Notes: generated by a model not told the origin, from the sequence alone. A stretch of DNA of 64,000 nucleotides from Pseudomonas frederiksbergensis (GCF_003732275.1 NZ_MOBM01000039.1:310001-374000); one strand, 5' to 3'; shown: positions 17,298 to 25,991, numbered from the stretch's first letter. Translations and numbers: made by a program.

Positions 17298-18149
17298 TCA
17301 TTTGGTCCAGTCTGCAACGCGATCCGGGTGTTTGGCCACCCAATCCTTCGCTGCCGCTTCAGGCTTGGCGCCGTCCTGAATCGCCAACATGACTTCGCCG
17401 ATTTCGTCTTTCGATGCCCACTGGAAGTTCTTCAGGAACTTCGCAACTTCCGGCGCTTTGGTTGCCAACTCTTTGCTACCGATGCTGTTCACGGTTTCAG
17501 CCGCGCCATAAACGCCTTTCGGGTCGTCCAGGAAGCGTAGTTTCCACTTGGCGAACATCCAGTGCGGCACCCAACCGGTGACGGCAATGGATTCGTTTTT
17601 CTTCTCGGCACGGGTCAGCTCGGCAATCATGCCGGCGCCAGAACTGGCCTTGAGGGTGTAGTTGTCCAGGTCGTAGTCCTTGATGGCCTGATCGGTTTTG
17701 AGCATCACGCCTGAACCGGCATCGATACCGACGATACGATTTTTGAAGCTGTCGTCGGTTTTCAGATCCGCAATAGACTTGGCCTTGACGTACTCCGGCA
17801 CAATCAGGCCGATTTTCGCATCCTTGAAGTTCGGGCCGTAATCGACGACCTGATCCTTGTTCTTGGTCCAGTATTCACCGTGGGTCACGGGCAGCCACGC
17901 CGACAGCATGGCGTCGAGTTTGCCGGTGGCCACACCCTGCCACATGATCCCGGTGGCAACTGCTTGCAGCTTCACGTCATAACCGAGTTTCTGCCGGATC
18001 ACTTCTGCGGCCACGTTGGTCGTGGCGACGCTGTCCGACCAGCCGTCTACATAACCGATCGTCACTGCCTTGCCTTCAGCGCTGGCCATCGTAGAACTGA
18101 TCGCCAGCACCAAAGCGGCACCTGCGCCCAAGAGTCGTCGCATCTTCAT
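17298..18149 (-). CDS. Glycine betaine/choline-type ABC transporter substrate-binding protein
   Basis: This 283-residue periplasmic protein starts MKMRRLLGAGAALVLAISS with a signal peptide ending near ASA. It belongs to the OpuAC/ProX fold: GYVDGWSDSVATTNVAAEVI, the tryptophan-containing MWQGVATGKLDAMLSAWLPVTHGEYW, and VTGWVPHWMFAKWKLRFLDDP, whose aromatic residues form the quaternary-amine box. It resembles the solitary Pseudomonas binding proteins (CaiX/BetX/CbcX group) that share a distant Cbc permease; no permease gene is adjacent. Ligand (betaine, choline or carnitine) cannot be decided here. The 5' extension of the frame has no ribosome site, so I chose 18149. Confidence 0.9.
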   Translation of the reverse strand: MKMRRLLGAGAALVLAISSTMASAEGKAVTIGYVDGWSDSVATTNVAAEVIRQKLGYDVKLQAVATGIMWQGVATGKLDAMLSAWLPVTHGEYWTKNKDQVVDYGPNFKDAKIGLIVPEYVKAKSIADLKTDDSFKNRIVGIDAGSGVMLKTDQAIKDYDLDNYTLKASSGAGMIAELTRAEKKNESIAVTGWVPHWMFAKWKLRFLDDPKGVYGAAETVNSIGSKELATKAPEVAKFLKNFQWASKDEIGEVMLAIQDGAKPEAAAKDWVAKHPDRVADWTK

Positions 18150-18476
18150 CGTTACTTCCCCGAAAGTGCTGCGCTCGACGGATGCCGAGCCGCTCAACGT
18201 ATTGTTATGGTGCATGGCGCCCCCATCACGCCTCACCGCAAACTCGTTCAAACATCAGCGGAGTACTGACGATTGGATGATCAACCTGACGCCCACGATG
18301 ACCTGCTCTGCCAGCGACCTCAAGACATCGAGAAACGACATCAGAAGGCCATTAATTGCAACCGTCGCAAATCCATCCGCCACCCGCCCGAACTTTGCAT
18401 GTCAAAATTATGCAGGCCACCAAGCGCGGGACAAATGCAGGTAACATGCGCGGCTTTGTTCCCAGACGGCCTGACC
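18150..18476. other. Divergent intergenic region, betaine-binding protein / GH17 gene
   Basis: There is no convincing gene in these 327 bp. It must hold two divergent promoters. I could not assign either with confidence. Confidence 0.5.
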
Positions 18477-20030
18477 ATGCCCGCGACATCCCGCTTTCCT
18501 TTTTTTGCTTATTTATTTGCCTGCCTGCTGGGGCTTTTTGCCCTCGGTGGCTTCTGGTATGGCCTCGGCAAACCGGTGATCCTGCCGGACGTGGCCAGCG
18601 CGACGCACAAGCTGCAATGCGCCTCCTACACCCCGTTCGACAAAGACCAATCGCCGTTCGATGTGCCGTTCAAACTGCGCCCCGAGCGCATGGACGCCGA
18701 CCTCGCGCTACTGGCGACCCGGTTCGAATGCATCCGCACCTATTCCATGACCGGCCTCGAGGCCCTGCCCGATCTGGCGCGCAAGCACGGCTTGAAGCTG
18801 ATGATCGGCGCCTGGGTCAACAGCAACCCGGTGGACACTGCCAAGGAGGTCGACCTGTTGATCGCCTCGGCCAATGCCAACGCCGATGTCGTGACCTCAG
18901 TGATCGTAGGTAACGAAACCCTGCTGCGCAAGGAAGTCACCGGCGCACAGTTGGCGACGCTGATTAACAAGGTCAAAAGTCAGGTCAAACAACCGGTGAC
19001 CTACGCCGACGTCTGGGAATTCTGGCTCAAACACCCGGAAATCGCCCCGGCAGTAGACTTCCTGACTATCCATTTGCTGCCGTACTGGGAAGACGACCCG
19101 TCGAACATCGATGCCGCGCTGCAACATGTGGCCGAAGTGCGTCAGGTGTTCGGCAACAAATTTGCGCCCAAGGATGTGATGATTGGCGAAACCGGCTGGC
19201 CGAGCGAAGGTCGTCAGCGCGAAACTGCGCTGCCGAGCCGGGTCAATGAAGCCAAGTTCATTCGCAGCTTTGTGATCATGGCCGAGCAGCAAGGCTGGCA
19301 TTACAACCTGATCGAGGCGTTCGACCAGCCGTGGAAACGCGCCAGTGAAGGTGCGGTTGGCGGTTATTGGGGGCTGTTCGATGCTGATCGTCAGGACAAG
19401 GGCGTGCTGGCAGGTCCTGTTTCGAATGTTCCGTACTGGTCGCAATGGCTGGTGGTGGGTGGCTTGATCTTCATCGGCACGCTGATCCTCGGCGGTCGCG
19501 TTCGCAGCACCCGCGCGGCGCTGGTTCTGCCACTGCTCGGCGCCTTGGCGGCCTGTTCGATTGGTGCCTGGGGCGATCTGGCCCGTGTCACCACCCGGTT
19601 TGCCAGTGAATGGCTGTGGGTCGCCTTGCTGACGGGGTTGAATCTGTTGGTGCTGACGCATGCCGCGCTGATCTTGAGCACTCGTACCGGTTGGCGTGAA
19701 CAGGCATTCAACGCATTTGAGCGTCGGGCTGGATGGCTGGTCGCGGTGGCCGGTTTTGCCGCGGCCGTGACGATGCTGGAACTGGTGTTCGATCCGCGTT
19801 ATCGCAGTTTCCCGAGCGTGGCGTTCATCGTGCCGGCGCTGGTGTATCTGTGCCGCCCGGTGAGCGTGCCGCGCCGGGAGATTGCCCTGCTGACCTTCAT
19901 CATCGGCGCCGGCATTGCGCCGCAGCTGTATCAAGAAGGTTTGCAGAGCCAGCAGGCCTGGGGTTGGGCGCTGGTGAGTGTGTTGATGGTGGCCGCGTTG
20001 TGGCGCAGCTTGCGGGTTCGCAAGGGCTGA
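18477..20030 (+). CDS. Membrane-anchored GH17-type glycoside hydrolase / beta-glucan synthase-like protein
   Basis: This 517-residue protein has an N-terminal membrane segment (about 8-28), a glycoside hydrolase family 17-like domain (about 45-330) and then about six membrane spans to the end. The two catalytic glutamates of GH17 are in place: Glu147 in IVGNETLL and Glu238 in MIGETGWPSEG. Pseudomonas homologues are often labelled beta-(1-6)-glucan synthase and may remodel periplasmic or cell-surface glucan; that role is inferred. I chose the ATG at 18477 because the membrane helix follows at once; an ATG 14 codons upstream is possible. The downstream gene is on the opposite strand, so it stands alone. 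Confidence 0.82.
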   Translation: MPATSRFPFFAYLFACLLGLFALGGFWYGLGKPVILPDVASATHKLQCASYTPFDKDQSPFDVPFKLRPERMDADLALLATRFECIRTYSMTGLEALPDLARKHGLKLMIGAWVNSNPVDTAKEVDLLIASANANADVVTSVIVGNETLLRKEVTGAQLATLINKVKSQVKQPVTYADVWEFWLKHPEIAPAVDFLTIHLLPYWEDDPSNIDAALQHVAEVRQVFGNKFAPKDVMIGETGWPSEGRQRETALPSRVNEAKFIRSFVIMAEQQGWHYNLIEAFDQPWKRASEGAVGGYWGLFDADRQDKGVLAGPVSNVPYWSQWLVVGGLIFIGTLILGGRVRSTRAALVLPLLGALAACSIGAWGDLARVTTRFASEWLWVALLTGLNLLVLTHAALILSTRTGWREQAFNAFERRAGWLVAVAGFAAAVTMLELVFDPRYRSFPSVAFIVPALVYLCRPVSVPRREIALLTFIIGAGIAPQLYQEGLQSQQAWGWALVSVLMVAALWRSLRVRKG

Positions 20031-20052
20031 TCTTCAGCGCGGCAACCGGCCC

Positions 20053-20135
20053 CATCGCGAGCAGGCTCGCTCCCACCTTTAACCTCGTTCTCATGCTAGA
20101 TGCGGTCGAATGTGGGAGCGAGCCTGCTCGCGATG
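20053..20135. repeat. REP inverted pair, family A
   Basis: Arms 20053-20076 and 20112-20135 are perfect 24-bp reverse complements lying between two converging genes. Confidence 0.93.
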
Positions 20136-20143
20136 ACGGACTA

Positions 20144-20512
20144 TCAAACCCCGCGGGACGCCCGAACCAGACGCAAAGCAGCAATCACCACCGCAAACAC
20201 CGCCAACGTGGTGTTGTACAACGCCAGCGCTGGCAACCCTAACATCAGCGCCAGCACCGCCAGCCACCACCCCGCTCGCCCAGGCAGCACAAAACCGAGC
20301 ACAGCGGAGACCACGGCGGCCCAGCCCAGCACCTTGAAATGAATCATCAAGCCCAGATTCGACCGAATCTGGCATTCCCAGCGACTGGCCTCGTCAACGC
20401 AAATGCCGACCCATTGCGCATCCTCCATGAAGCCATAACGTGCGCCATAACTGGCGGCCAGCCACATTGGCAGAAGAACGAGCAACAGGATCACAGGCAG
20501 ACGGCGGGACAT
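20144..20512 (-). CDS. Small inner-membrane protein of unknown function
   Basis: This 122-residue protein starts MSRRLPVILLLVLLPMWLAA and has a signal-anchor followed by about three further hydrophobic spans. A short periplasmic-looking stretch (GFMEDAQWVGICVDEASRWECQIRSNLG) has two cysteines that could form a disulfide. I do not recognise a named family. An ATG four codons earlier (20524) is an alternative start. It converges on the GH17 gene with a REP pair between, and is a single-gene unit. Confidence 0.72.
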   Translation of the reverse strand: MSRRLPVILLLVLLPMWLAASYGARYGFMEDAQWVGICVDEASRWECQIRSNLGLMIHFKVLGWAAVVSAVLGFVLPGRAGWWLAVLALMLGLPALALYNTTLAVFAVVIAALRLVRASRGV

Positions 20513-20735
20513 GAAGCACTCCAATAAACGAAATCGGCGGCCAGCTTAATCCCCCACCAGCCTTACGCAAGCGCTAACAACAGTTAACTGGTCAGCCAAT
20601 CACTGCAAAGTGTATCGTCCCGCTACCGTTGCTCCGAAATCAGGCCGGTTTGGTACCGATCATGGCACTTTGGCGCAAATCCAATGGTCATAGCCTGCGA
20701 ACTTCATTCGGCACCTTCCTCTAAGGGATCTAGTC

Positions 20736-22034
20736 ATGCTCCGTTCCTTGCGCTTCGCCGCCCTGTTTGGCGGCTTGATTTTAAGTGCGTCCGCACTGGC
20801 GGCCGACATTGATGCCGCCAGTTACGGCTATCCCCTGACCAACCCGTTCGAGGCGACTATCGCCACGACACCGCCGGAGTTACGCCCGGAATTGCCGCTG
20901 GACGACGATATCAATCAGGAGGATCGCAGCGTCACATTGCGCCCGGAGCGTGAATTCAGCCTGCCGGACAACTTCTGGCCGGTAAAGAAACTCACCTACC
21001 GCATCGCCACGCAAGATCAAGCCGCACCGTTGATCTTCCTGATCTCCGGCACCGGTGCACGCTACGACAGCACCCTCAACGAGTACCTGAAAAAGCTCTA
21101 CTACAAGGCTGGCTATCATGTGGTGCAGCTGTCGTCGCCGACCAGCTTCGACTTCATGACCGCCGCTTCGCGTTTCGCCACCCCCGGCGTGACCAAGGAA
21201 GATGCCGAAGACATGTACCGGGTAATGCAGGCCGTGCGAGCGCAAAACCCGAAACTGCCGGTCACCGACTATTACCTGACCGGTTACAGCCTCGGCGCCC
21301 TGGATGCGGCCTTTGTGGCGCATCTGGATGAAACCCGTCGCAGCTTCAATTTCAAGAAAGTCTTGCTGCTCAACCCGCCGGTCAACCTTTACACCTCGAT
21401 CACCAACCTGGACAAGCTGGTACAGACAGAGGTCAAGGGCATCAACAACAGCACCACTTTCTATGAGCTGGTACTGGATAAACTGACCCGTTACTTCCAG
21501 CAGAAGGGCTACATCGACCTCAACGATGCCCTGCTCTACGACTTCCAGCAGTCCAAGCAGCACCTGAGCAACGAACAGATGGCCATGCTGATCGGCACTT
21601 CGTTCCGGTTCTCGGCAGCTGATATCGCCTTCACCTCGGACCTGATCAACCGTCGCGGTCTGATTACGCCACCGAAATACCCGATCACCGAAGGCACCAC
21701 CCTCACGCCGTTCCTCAAACGCGCGCTGCAATGCGACTTCGACTGCTACCTGACCGAACAGGTCATTCCGATGTGGCGCGCCCGCACCGACGGCGGCAGC
21801 CTGCTGCAACTGATCGATCAGGTGAGCCTGTATGCGCTAAAGGACTACCTGCACGACAGCCCGAAAATCGCCGTCATGCACAACGCCGACGACGTGATCC
21901 TCGGCCCTGGCGACCTGGGTTTTCTGCGCCGGACCTTTGGCGATCGTTTGACTGTTTATCCATTGGGCGGCCATTGCGGCAACCTCAACTATCGCGTCAA
22001 CAGCGACGCCATGCTGGAGTTTTTCCGTGGCTAA
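20736..22034 (+). CDS. Secreted alpha/beta-hydrolase-like protein, coupled to mlaA
   Basis: This 432-residue protein has a signal peptide (MLRSLRFAALFGGLILSASALAA). It shows an alpha/beta-hydrolase core with nucleophile Ser185 in TGYSLGALDAAF, an acid candidate in VMHNADDVILG and the His candidate in PLGGHCGNLNY. Homologues beside mlaA in Pseudomonas are often mislabelled as protein kinases; no kinase motif is present. Its last 8 bp overlap the start of mlaA, so the two are co-translated. This context suggests work on envelope lipids, which is an inference. Confidence 0.8.
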   Translation: MLRSLRFAALFGGLILSASALAADIDAASYGYPLTNPFEATIATTPPELRPELPLDDDINQEDRSVTLRPEREFSLPDNFWPVKKLTYRIATQDQAAPLIFLISGTGARYDSTLNEYLKKLYYKAGYHVVQLSSPTSFDFMTAASRFATPGVTKEDAEDMYRVMQAVRAQNPKLPVTDYYLTGYSLGALDAAFVAHLDETRRSFNFKKVLLLNPPVNLYTSITNLDKLVQTEVKGINNSTTFYELVLDKLTRYFQQKGYIDLNDALLYDFQQSKQHLSNEQMAMLIGTSFRFSAADIAFTSDLINRRGLITPPKYPITEGTTLTPFLKRALQCDFDCYLTEQVIPMWRARTDGGSLLQLIDQVSLYALKDYLHDSPKIAVMHNADDVILGPGDLGFLRRTFGDRLTVYPLGGHCGNLNYRVNSDAMLEFFRG

Positions 22035-22815
22035 ATACCCCCTGCTGATCGCAGCGTTACTCTGTGCAGGCGTCGCCAACGCCGACAACAGCAAAGCCAA
22101 TGCACCTGTGGTGGTCGATAGTGACGGCTTCAAGGAACCGCTGAGCAAACTCAAATTCAACCCGGGGCTGGATCAGCGCGAGTTCGAACGCTCAACGCTC
22201 AACGCGCTGAACGTCTATGACCCGCTGGAAGAGTGGAATCGCCGCGTCTACCACTTCAACTACCGTTTCGACCAATGGGTGTTCCTGCCCGTGGTCAACG
22301 GCTATCGCTACATCACCCCAAGCTTTCTGCGCACCGGCGTCAGCAACTTCTTCAACAACGTCGGCGATGTACCGAACCTGGTGAACAGCCTGCTGCAATT
22401 CAAGGGGCAGCGTTCGATGGAAACCACCGCTCGCCTGCTGGTCAACACCACCATCGGTGTCGCCGGCCTGTGGGATCCGGCCACCGCCATGGGGCTGCGG
22501 CGCCAGAGCGAAGACTTTGGCCAGACACTGGGCTTCTACGGCGTACCAGGCGGCGCCTACTTCGTGCTGCCGATCCTCGGCCCGTCAAACCTGCGTGACA
22601 CCGCGGGCCTGGTGGTGGATTACACCGGCGAATCGGCAATCAACTTCCTGAACGTGGCCGAAGTCAGCTCCAACCATCCGGAAGTCTGGGCACTGCGCAT
22701 CATCGACAAGCGCCATCAGAACAGCTTTCGCTACGGCCAGCTGAACACGCCGTTCGAGTATGAAAAAGTGCGCTACGTGTACACCGAGTCACGCAAGCTG
22801 CAGGTTGCCGAGTAA
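22027..22815 (+). CDS. mlaA: MlaA (VacJ) outer-membrane phospholipid-retrieval protein
   Basis: This 262-residue protein has the MlaA signature DPLEEWNRRVYHFNYRFDQWVFLPV, then VSNFFNNVGDVPNLVNSLLQFK and GQTLGFYGVPGGAYFVLPILGPSNLRDTAG. MlaA sits in the outer membrane and extracts mislocalised phospholipid for the MlaC/MlaFEDB route. The leader MAKYPLLIAALLCAGVANA reads better as a signal peptidase I site (ANA/D) than as a lipobox, because the residue before Cys is Leu; E. coli MlaA is a lipoprotein. A 9-bp stem (22803-22811 with 22821-22829) wraps the stop codon. Confidence 0.95.
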   Translation: MAKYPLLIAALLCAGVANADNSKANAPVVVDSDGFKEPLSKLKFNPGLDQREFERSTLNALNVYDPLEEWNRRVYHFNYRFDQWVFLPVVNGYRYITPSFLRTGVSNFFNNVGDVPNLVNSLLQFKGQRSMETTARLLVNTTIGVAGLWDPATAMGLRRQSEDFGQTLGFYGVPGGAYFVLPILGPSNLRDTAGLVVDYTGESAINFLNVAEVSSNHPEVWALRIIDKRHQNSFRYGQLNTPFEYEKVRYVYTESRKLQVAE

Positions 22816-22830
22816 TTCCGTCGGCAACCA

Positions 22831-22866
22831 AAAAGGCCATTCGATTTGCGTCGAATGGCCTTTTTT
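22831..22866 (+). terminator. Rho-independent terminator of mlaA
   Basis: GGCCATTCGA (22835-22844) pairs with TCGAATGGCC (22851-22860) and six T follow, with A-rich sequence upstream. It may work in both directions. Confidence 0.94.
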
Positions 22867-22898
22867 ATGCGCGATGTCTCAAACACCACCAATCTACT

Positions 22899-22986
22899 GT
22901 GGGAGCGGGCTTGCTCGCGATGAGGCCATCACATTCACCATCAATGTTGACTGCTAGACCGCTATCGCGAGCAGGCTCGCTCCCAC
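22899..22986. repeat. REP inverted pair, family A
   Basis: The arms at 22899-22922 and 22964-22986 are mixed variants (one GGGCTTGC, one AGGCTCGC), so pairing has a few mismatches. Confidence 0.9.
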
Positions 22987-22990
22987 AGGT

Positions 22991-23905
22991 TCAGGCTTTC
23001 ACCGTTTTCCAAACCTTGCTGACAGCCATCACCCCAACCAACACCGCCGCACCCGCCACAATCCCGGCCACCGCATTCAGCAACGTCGGTACGATAAACC
23101 CGGCCCCGCCAGCACCCGCACTGACGCTCTCGATCCAGTGATGAACCACCGGCACGCCGTGGGTGAGAATCCCGCCGCCGACCAAGAACATCGCCGCGGT
23201 GCCGATCACCGACAGGCTTTTCATCATGTACGGCGCTGCACGCAGAATCCCGCCGCCGATGCTTTTGGCCATTTGCCCAGGCTTCTGGGTCAGCCACAGG
23301 CCGAGGTCATCGAGCTTGACGATGCCGGCCACCAAGCCATAGACACCAATGGTCATGACGATGGCGATGCCCGAGAGCACGATCACTTGCTGGGTCAGCG
23401 AAGCGGCAGCCACGGTGCCCAGGGTGATGGCGATGATTTCCGCCGAGAGAATGAAGTCGGTACGGACCGCACCTTTGATTTTGTCCTTCTCGAACGCCAC
23501 CAGATCGACCGCCGGGTTGGCCACGGCCTCGACCAGTTCTGCGTGTTCGGCCTGATCTTCAGCTTCGCTGTGCAGGAATTTGTGGGCGAGTTTCTCGAAA
23601 CCTTCGAAGCACAGGTAAGCGCCACCGACCATCAACAACGGCGTGACCAGCCACGGAATGAACGCGCTGATGGCCAAGGCCGACGGCACCAGGATCAGCT
23701 TGTTGAGGAACGAGCCTTTGGCCACCGCCCACACCACCGGGATTTCCCGCTCGGCACGTACGCCGGAAACCTGCTGGGCGTTGAGTGCCAGATCGTCGCC
23801 AAGCACGCCGGCAGTCTTCTTCGCGGCCATTTTGGTCATCAACGCCACATCGTCCAGTACGGTGGCGATGTCGTCGATCAGCACCAGCAAACTGCTTCCT
23901 GCCAT
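22991..23905 (-). CDS. DUF808 family inner-membrane protein (YedI-like)
   Basis: This 304-residue protein begins MAGSSLLVLIDDIATVLDDVA and continues MTKMAAKKTAGVLGDDLALNAQQV, characteristic of DUF808/YedI. About seven hydrophobic spans are seen, with a charged loop (about 118-150) holding FLHSEAEDQAEHAELVEAV. Function is unknown in the family. It diverges from the TetR-type gene at 24040 over 134 bp, so that regulator could control it; no clear operator is visible. Confidence 0.88.
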   Translation of the reverse strand: MAGSSLLVLIDDIATVLDDVALMTKMAAKKTAGVLGDDLALNAQQVSGVRAEREIPVVWAVAKGSFLNKLILVPSALAISAFIPWLVTPLLMVGGAYLCFEGFEKLAHKFLHSEAEDQAEHAELVEAVANPAVDLVAFEKDKIKGAVRTDFILSAEIIAITLGTVAAASLTQQVIVLSGIAIVMTIGVYGLVAGIVKLDDLGLWLTQKPGQMAKSIGGGILRAAPYMMKSLSVIGTAAMFLVGGGILTHGVPVVHHWIESVSAGAGGAGFIVPTLLNAVAGIVAGAAVLVGVMAVSKVWKTVKA

Positions 23906-24039
23906 GAATCAGGTTTCCTTCTTGAATGAATGGTGCGCAGCATAGCGCGAGCCGAGGCCAGACGGGGCATTCTTGAGCGCTGCGCGAGGCCGGTGCTACC
24001 ATGCGCAACCGCCAGAACAGGCAAGGAACTCCTTGGTTT

Positions 24040-24645
24040 ATGAGCACTATCCGCGAGCGCAACAAAGAACTGATCCTGCGTGCCGCCAGCGAAGAATTTG
24101 CCGACAAGGGCTTCGCTGCGACCAAAACCAGTGACATCGCGGCCAAGGCCGGGCTGCCCAAGCCCAACGTCTACTACTACTTCAAATCCAAGGAAAACCT
24201 CTACCGCGAGGTCCTGGAAAGCATCATCGAGCCGATCCTGCAGGCCTCGACGCCGTTCAACGCCGATGGCGTGCCCGGCGAAGTGTTGAGCGGCTACATT
24301 CGCTCGAAAATCCGCATCTCCCGTGACCTGCCCTTCGCCTCCAAGGTGTTCGCCAGCGAAATCATGCACGGCGCCCCGCACCTGAGCCCCGACCTGGTCG
24401 AGCAGCTCAACGGCCAAGCCAGGCACAACATCGACTGCATCCAGACCTGGATCGACCGCGGCCAGATCGCCCCGATCGACCCCAACCACCTGATGTTCAG
24501 CATCTGGGCTGCCACCCAGACCTACGCCGACTTCGACTGGCAAATCTCTGCGGTTACCGGCAAGGCCAAGCTGGATGAGGCCGACTATGAAGCGGCGGCG
24601 CAGACGATTATCCGGTTGGTGCTCAAGGGGTGTGAGCTGGACTGA
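24040..24645 (+). CDS. TetR-family regulator, RutR/YcdC-like
   Basis: This 201-residue regulator starts MSTIRERNKELILRAASEEF with the helix-turn-helix TKTSDIAAKAGLPKPNVYYYFKSKENLY at about 28-55. The C-terminal domain (FASKVFASEIMHGAPHLSPDL and IWAATQTYADFDWQI) matches the YcdC/RutR class, whose E. coli member binds uracil. The start at 24040 has AAGGA eight bases before it; the upstream in-frame ATG at 24001 does not. No pyrimidine genes are adjacent. Targets could be itself or the divergent DUF808 gene. Confidence 0.86.
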   Translation: MSTIRERNKELILRAASEEFADKGFAATKTSDIAAKAGLPKPNVYYYFKSKENLYREVLESIIEPILQASTPFNADGVPGEVLSGYIRSKIRISRDLPFASKVFASEIMHGAPHLSPDLVEQLNGQARHNIDCIQTWIDRGQIAPIDPNHLMFSIWAATQTYADFDWQISAVTGKAKLDEADYEAAAQTIIRLVLKGCELD

Positions 24646-24661
24646 TAGAACGTGGTGCGGC

Positions 24662-24755
24662 CTTCGCGAGCAGGCTCGCTCCCACAGGATTGATCTGTCT
24701 ACACAGGCTCTTCAAACAACCGAGATCCATTGTGGAAGCGAGCCTGCTCGCGATG
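24662..24755. repeat. REP inverted pair, family A, left flank of the RAYT gene
   Basis: The arms at 24662-24687 and 24731-24755 are inverted copies; the second has a single change (GGAAGC for GGGAGC). Confidence 0.92.
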
Positions 24756-24774
24756 AGCGCGACCCGGTTTCTGA

Positions 24775-25233
24775 TCAAACCCAAATAGCATCCCACAGCG
24801 GATAGTCGCCAAGGCGTTCGACCAATCCCGCCCGCAACGGATTCGCCACAACATACCGAGCCAGCTTTACCAAGTCTTCCTCACGACGCAGCGCTCGATC
24901 ATGAAAGCCTTGCTGCCAAAGGCTGATCTTACGACCGACGGATAGGTTCACCGCTTTGGTACTCAATGATTTGGTCTTTTGCATCAGTCCACTCAGCGAC
25001 CCCTCCTGCAACTCGATCAACCAATGGAAGTGATCAGGCATGACGACCCAGGCCAGTGAGTTTGCCCAGCCCTGATCCTGGACGGCGCGAAATTGAGCGA
25101 CGACTAATCGGCCCAAGACAAAATCGTTGAAAACAGGCTCCCTACCGAGGGTGTTGGTGGTGAGCAGGTAAATTCGGTTTGGCTCAGCATAGCGACCAAT
25201 GCGCAGGCGATTTGAAGCAGGTAAATCAGGCAT
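24775..25233 (-). CDS. REP-associated tyrosine transposase (RAYT, Y1/HUH family)
   Basis: This 152-residue protein has the HUH metal site His68/His70 in VVMPDHFHWLIEL, the catalytic Tyr127 in ARYVVANPLRAGLV, and the helix SLWQQGFHDRALRREEDL between them, as in TnpA-REP proteins of Pseudomonas. Known family role: single-strand nicking and joining at REP hairpins. Its gene is framed by family A REP pairs at 24662-24755 and 25332-25426, the classical REPtron layout. I chose ATG 25233 because AAGGGG lies seven bases upstream; ATG 25251 is an alternative. All catalytic residues are intact, so it may still be active. Confidence 0.93.
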   Translation of the reverse strand: MPDLPASNRLRIGRYAEPNRIYLLTTNTLGREPVFNDFVLGRLVVAQFRAVQDQGWANSLAWVVMPDHFHWLIELQEGSLSGLMQKTKSLSTKAVNLSVGRKISLWQQGFHDRALRREEDLVKLARYVVANPLRAGLVERLGDYPLWDAIWV

Positions 25234-25331
25234 TCCTTTGCCCCTTTTCATGATCAAGTCATGAAGAAGGCTAGACCTGTGAATGCTTATGGGTGGGACA
25301 GACTTTTAGCTGGATGTGTCTGGTAGATGGC

Positions 25332-25426
25332 CATCGCGAGCAGGCTCACTCCCACATTAGCTCCGCGGCGTTCACAAATTTTGTGTCCACCATTGATCTA
25401 CTGTGGGAGCGAGCCTGCTCGCGATG
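25332..25426. repeat. REP inverted pair, family A, right flank of the RAYT gene
   Basis: The arms at 25332-25355 and 25403-25426 are inverted copies of the GTGGGAGCGAGCCTGCTCGC core with one change (CTCACT for CTCGCT). Confidence 0.92.
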
Positions 25427-25448
25427 GCGACTGTTCAGACGCTGAAGA

Positions 25449-25889
25449 TCAACCAACCATCCCCGCATCCGCCCTCAACCCCTGCCCCTCGATCGCCCTG
25501 ATCGCACACTGCTCATCAACATCAGACAAATCACCGCTGATCCCCACCGCTCCCAATACATTCCCATCCTGATCCCGAATCAACACGCCGCCCGGTACCG
25601 GGACGACGCTGCCCTGCCCCAGGCTATTCAGCGCGGCGAAGAAGGCCGGGCGTTGTTGGGCGTCCTGGGCCAGCAGGCGTGAGCCCTTGCCCAGGGCGAT
25701 CGCGCCCCAGGCTTTGCCGATGGCGATCTGCGGGCGCAGCAGGCTCGCGCCGTCTTCGCGTTGCAGCGTTATCAAGTGCCCGCCGGCGTCCAGCACGGCA
25801 ACGGTCAAGGGCGCGGCGGAGATTGCACGGCCTGCGGAGATGGCCTGGTTGGCCAGGTTGACTGCGACGTTCAAGGTTAAAGCGCTCAT
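25449..25889 (-). CDS. GlcG/HbpS-like protein (DUF336), divergent from gcl
   Basis: This 146-residue protein begins MSALTLNVAVNLANQAISAG and shows APLTVAVLDAGGHLITLQREDGASLLRPQIAIGKAWGAIALGKGS and VPVPGGVLIRDQDGNVLGAVGISGD, the GlcG/HbpS fold. Such proteins are often encoded with glycolate/glyoxylate genes; the role is unknown, possibly binding a cofactor or small acid. It diverges from gcl, and its upstream region carries one of two identical TTGTATACAA sites, so it is probably co-regulated with the glyoxylate operon. Confidence 0.88.
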   Translation of the reverse strand: MSALTLNVAVNLANQAISAGRAISAAPLTVAVLDAGGHLITLQREDGASLLRPQIAIGKAWGAIALGKGSRLLAQDAQQRPAFFAALNSLGQGSVVPVPGGVLIRDQDGNVLGAVGISGDLSDVDEQCAIRAIEGQGLRADAGMVG

Positions 25890-25981
25890 GGTGCCGTCCT
25901 CATTTTGTTATTGGGAAAGCCGTTGGATTGCTTTCTGTTGCGCAATCCGATGCAACAAATAGAACACAATGAATTATTTTT

Positions 25982-25991
25982 TTGTATACAA
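25982..25991. promoter_or_regulatory. Palindromic operator TTGTATACAA (site 1)
   Basis: This perfect 10-bp palindrome lies 92 bp before the GlcG-like gene. It fits the GTA/TAC core recognised by FadR-subfamily GntR repressors. An identical site is at 26120. Confidence 0.65.

Noticed and set aside
20736..22034. Serine/threonine kinase label used for homologues of this gene
   Set aside because: There is no kinase P-loop, HRD or DFG motif; GYSLG with downstream Asp and His fits an alpha/beta hydrolase.
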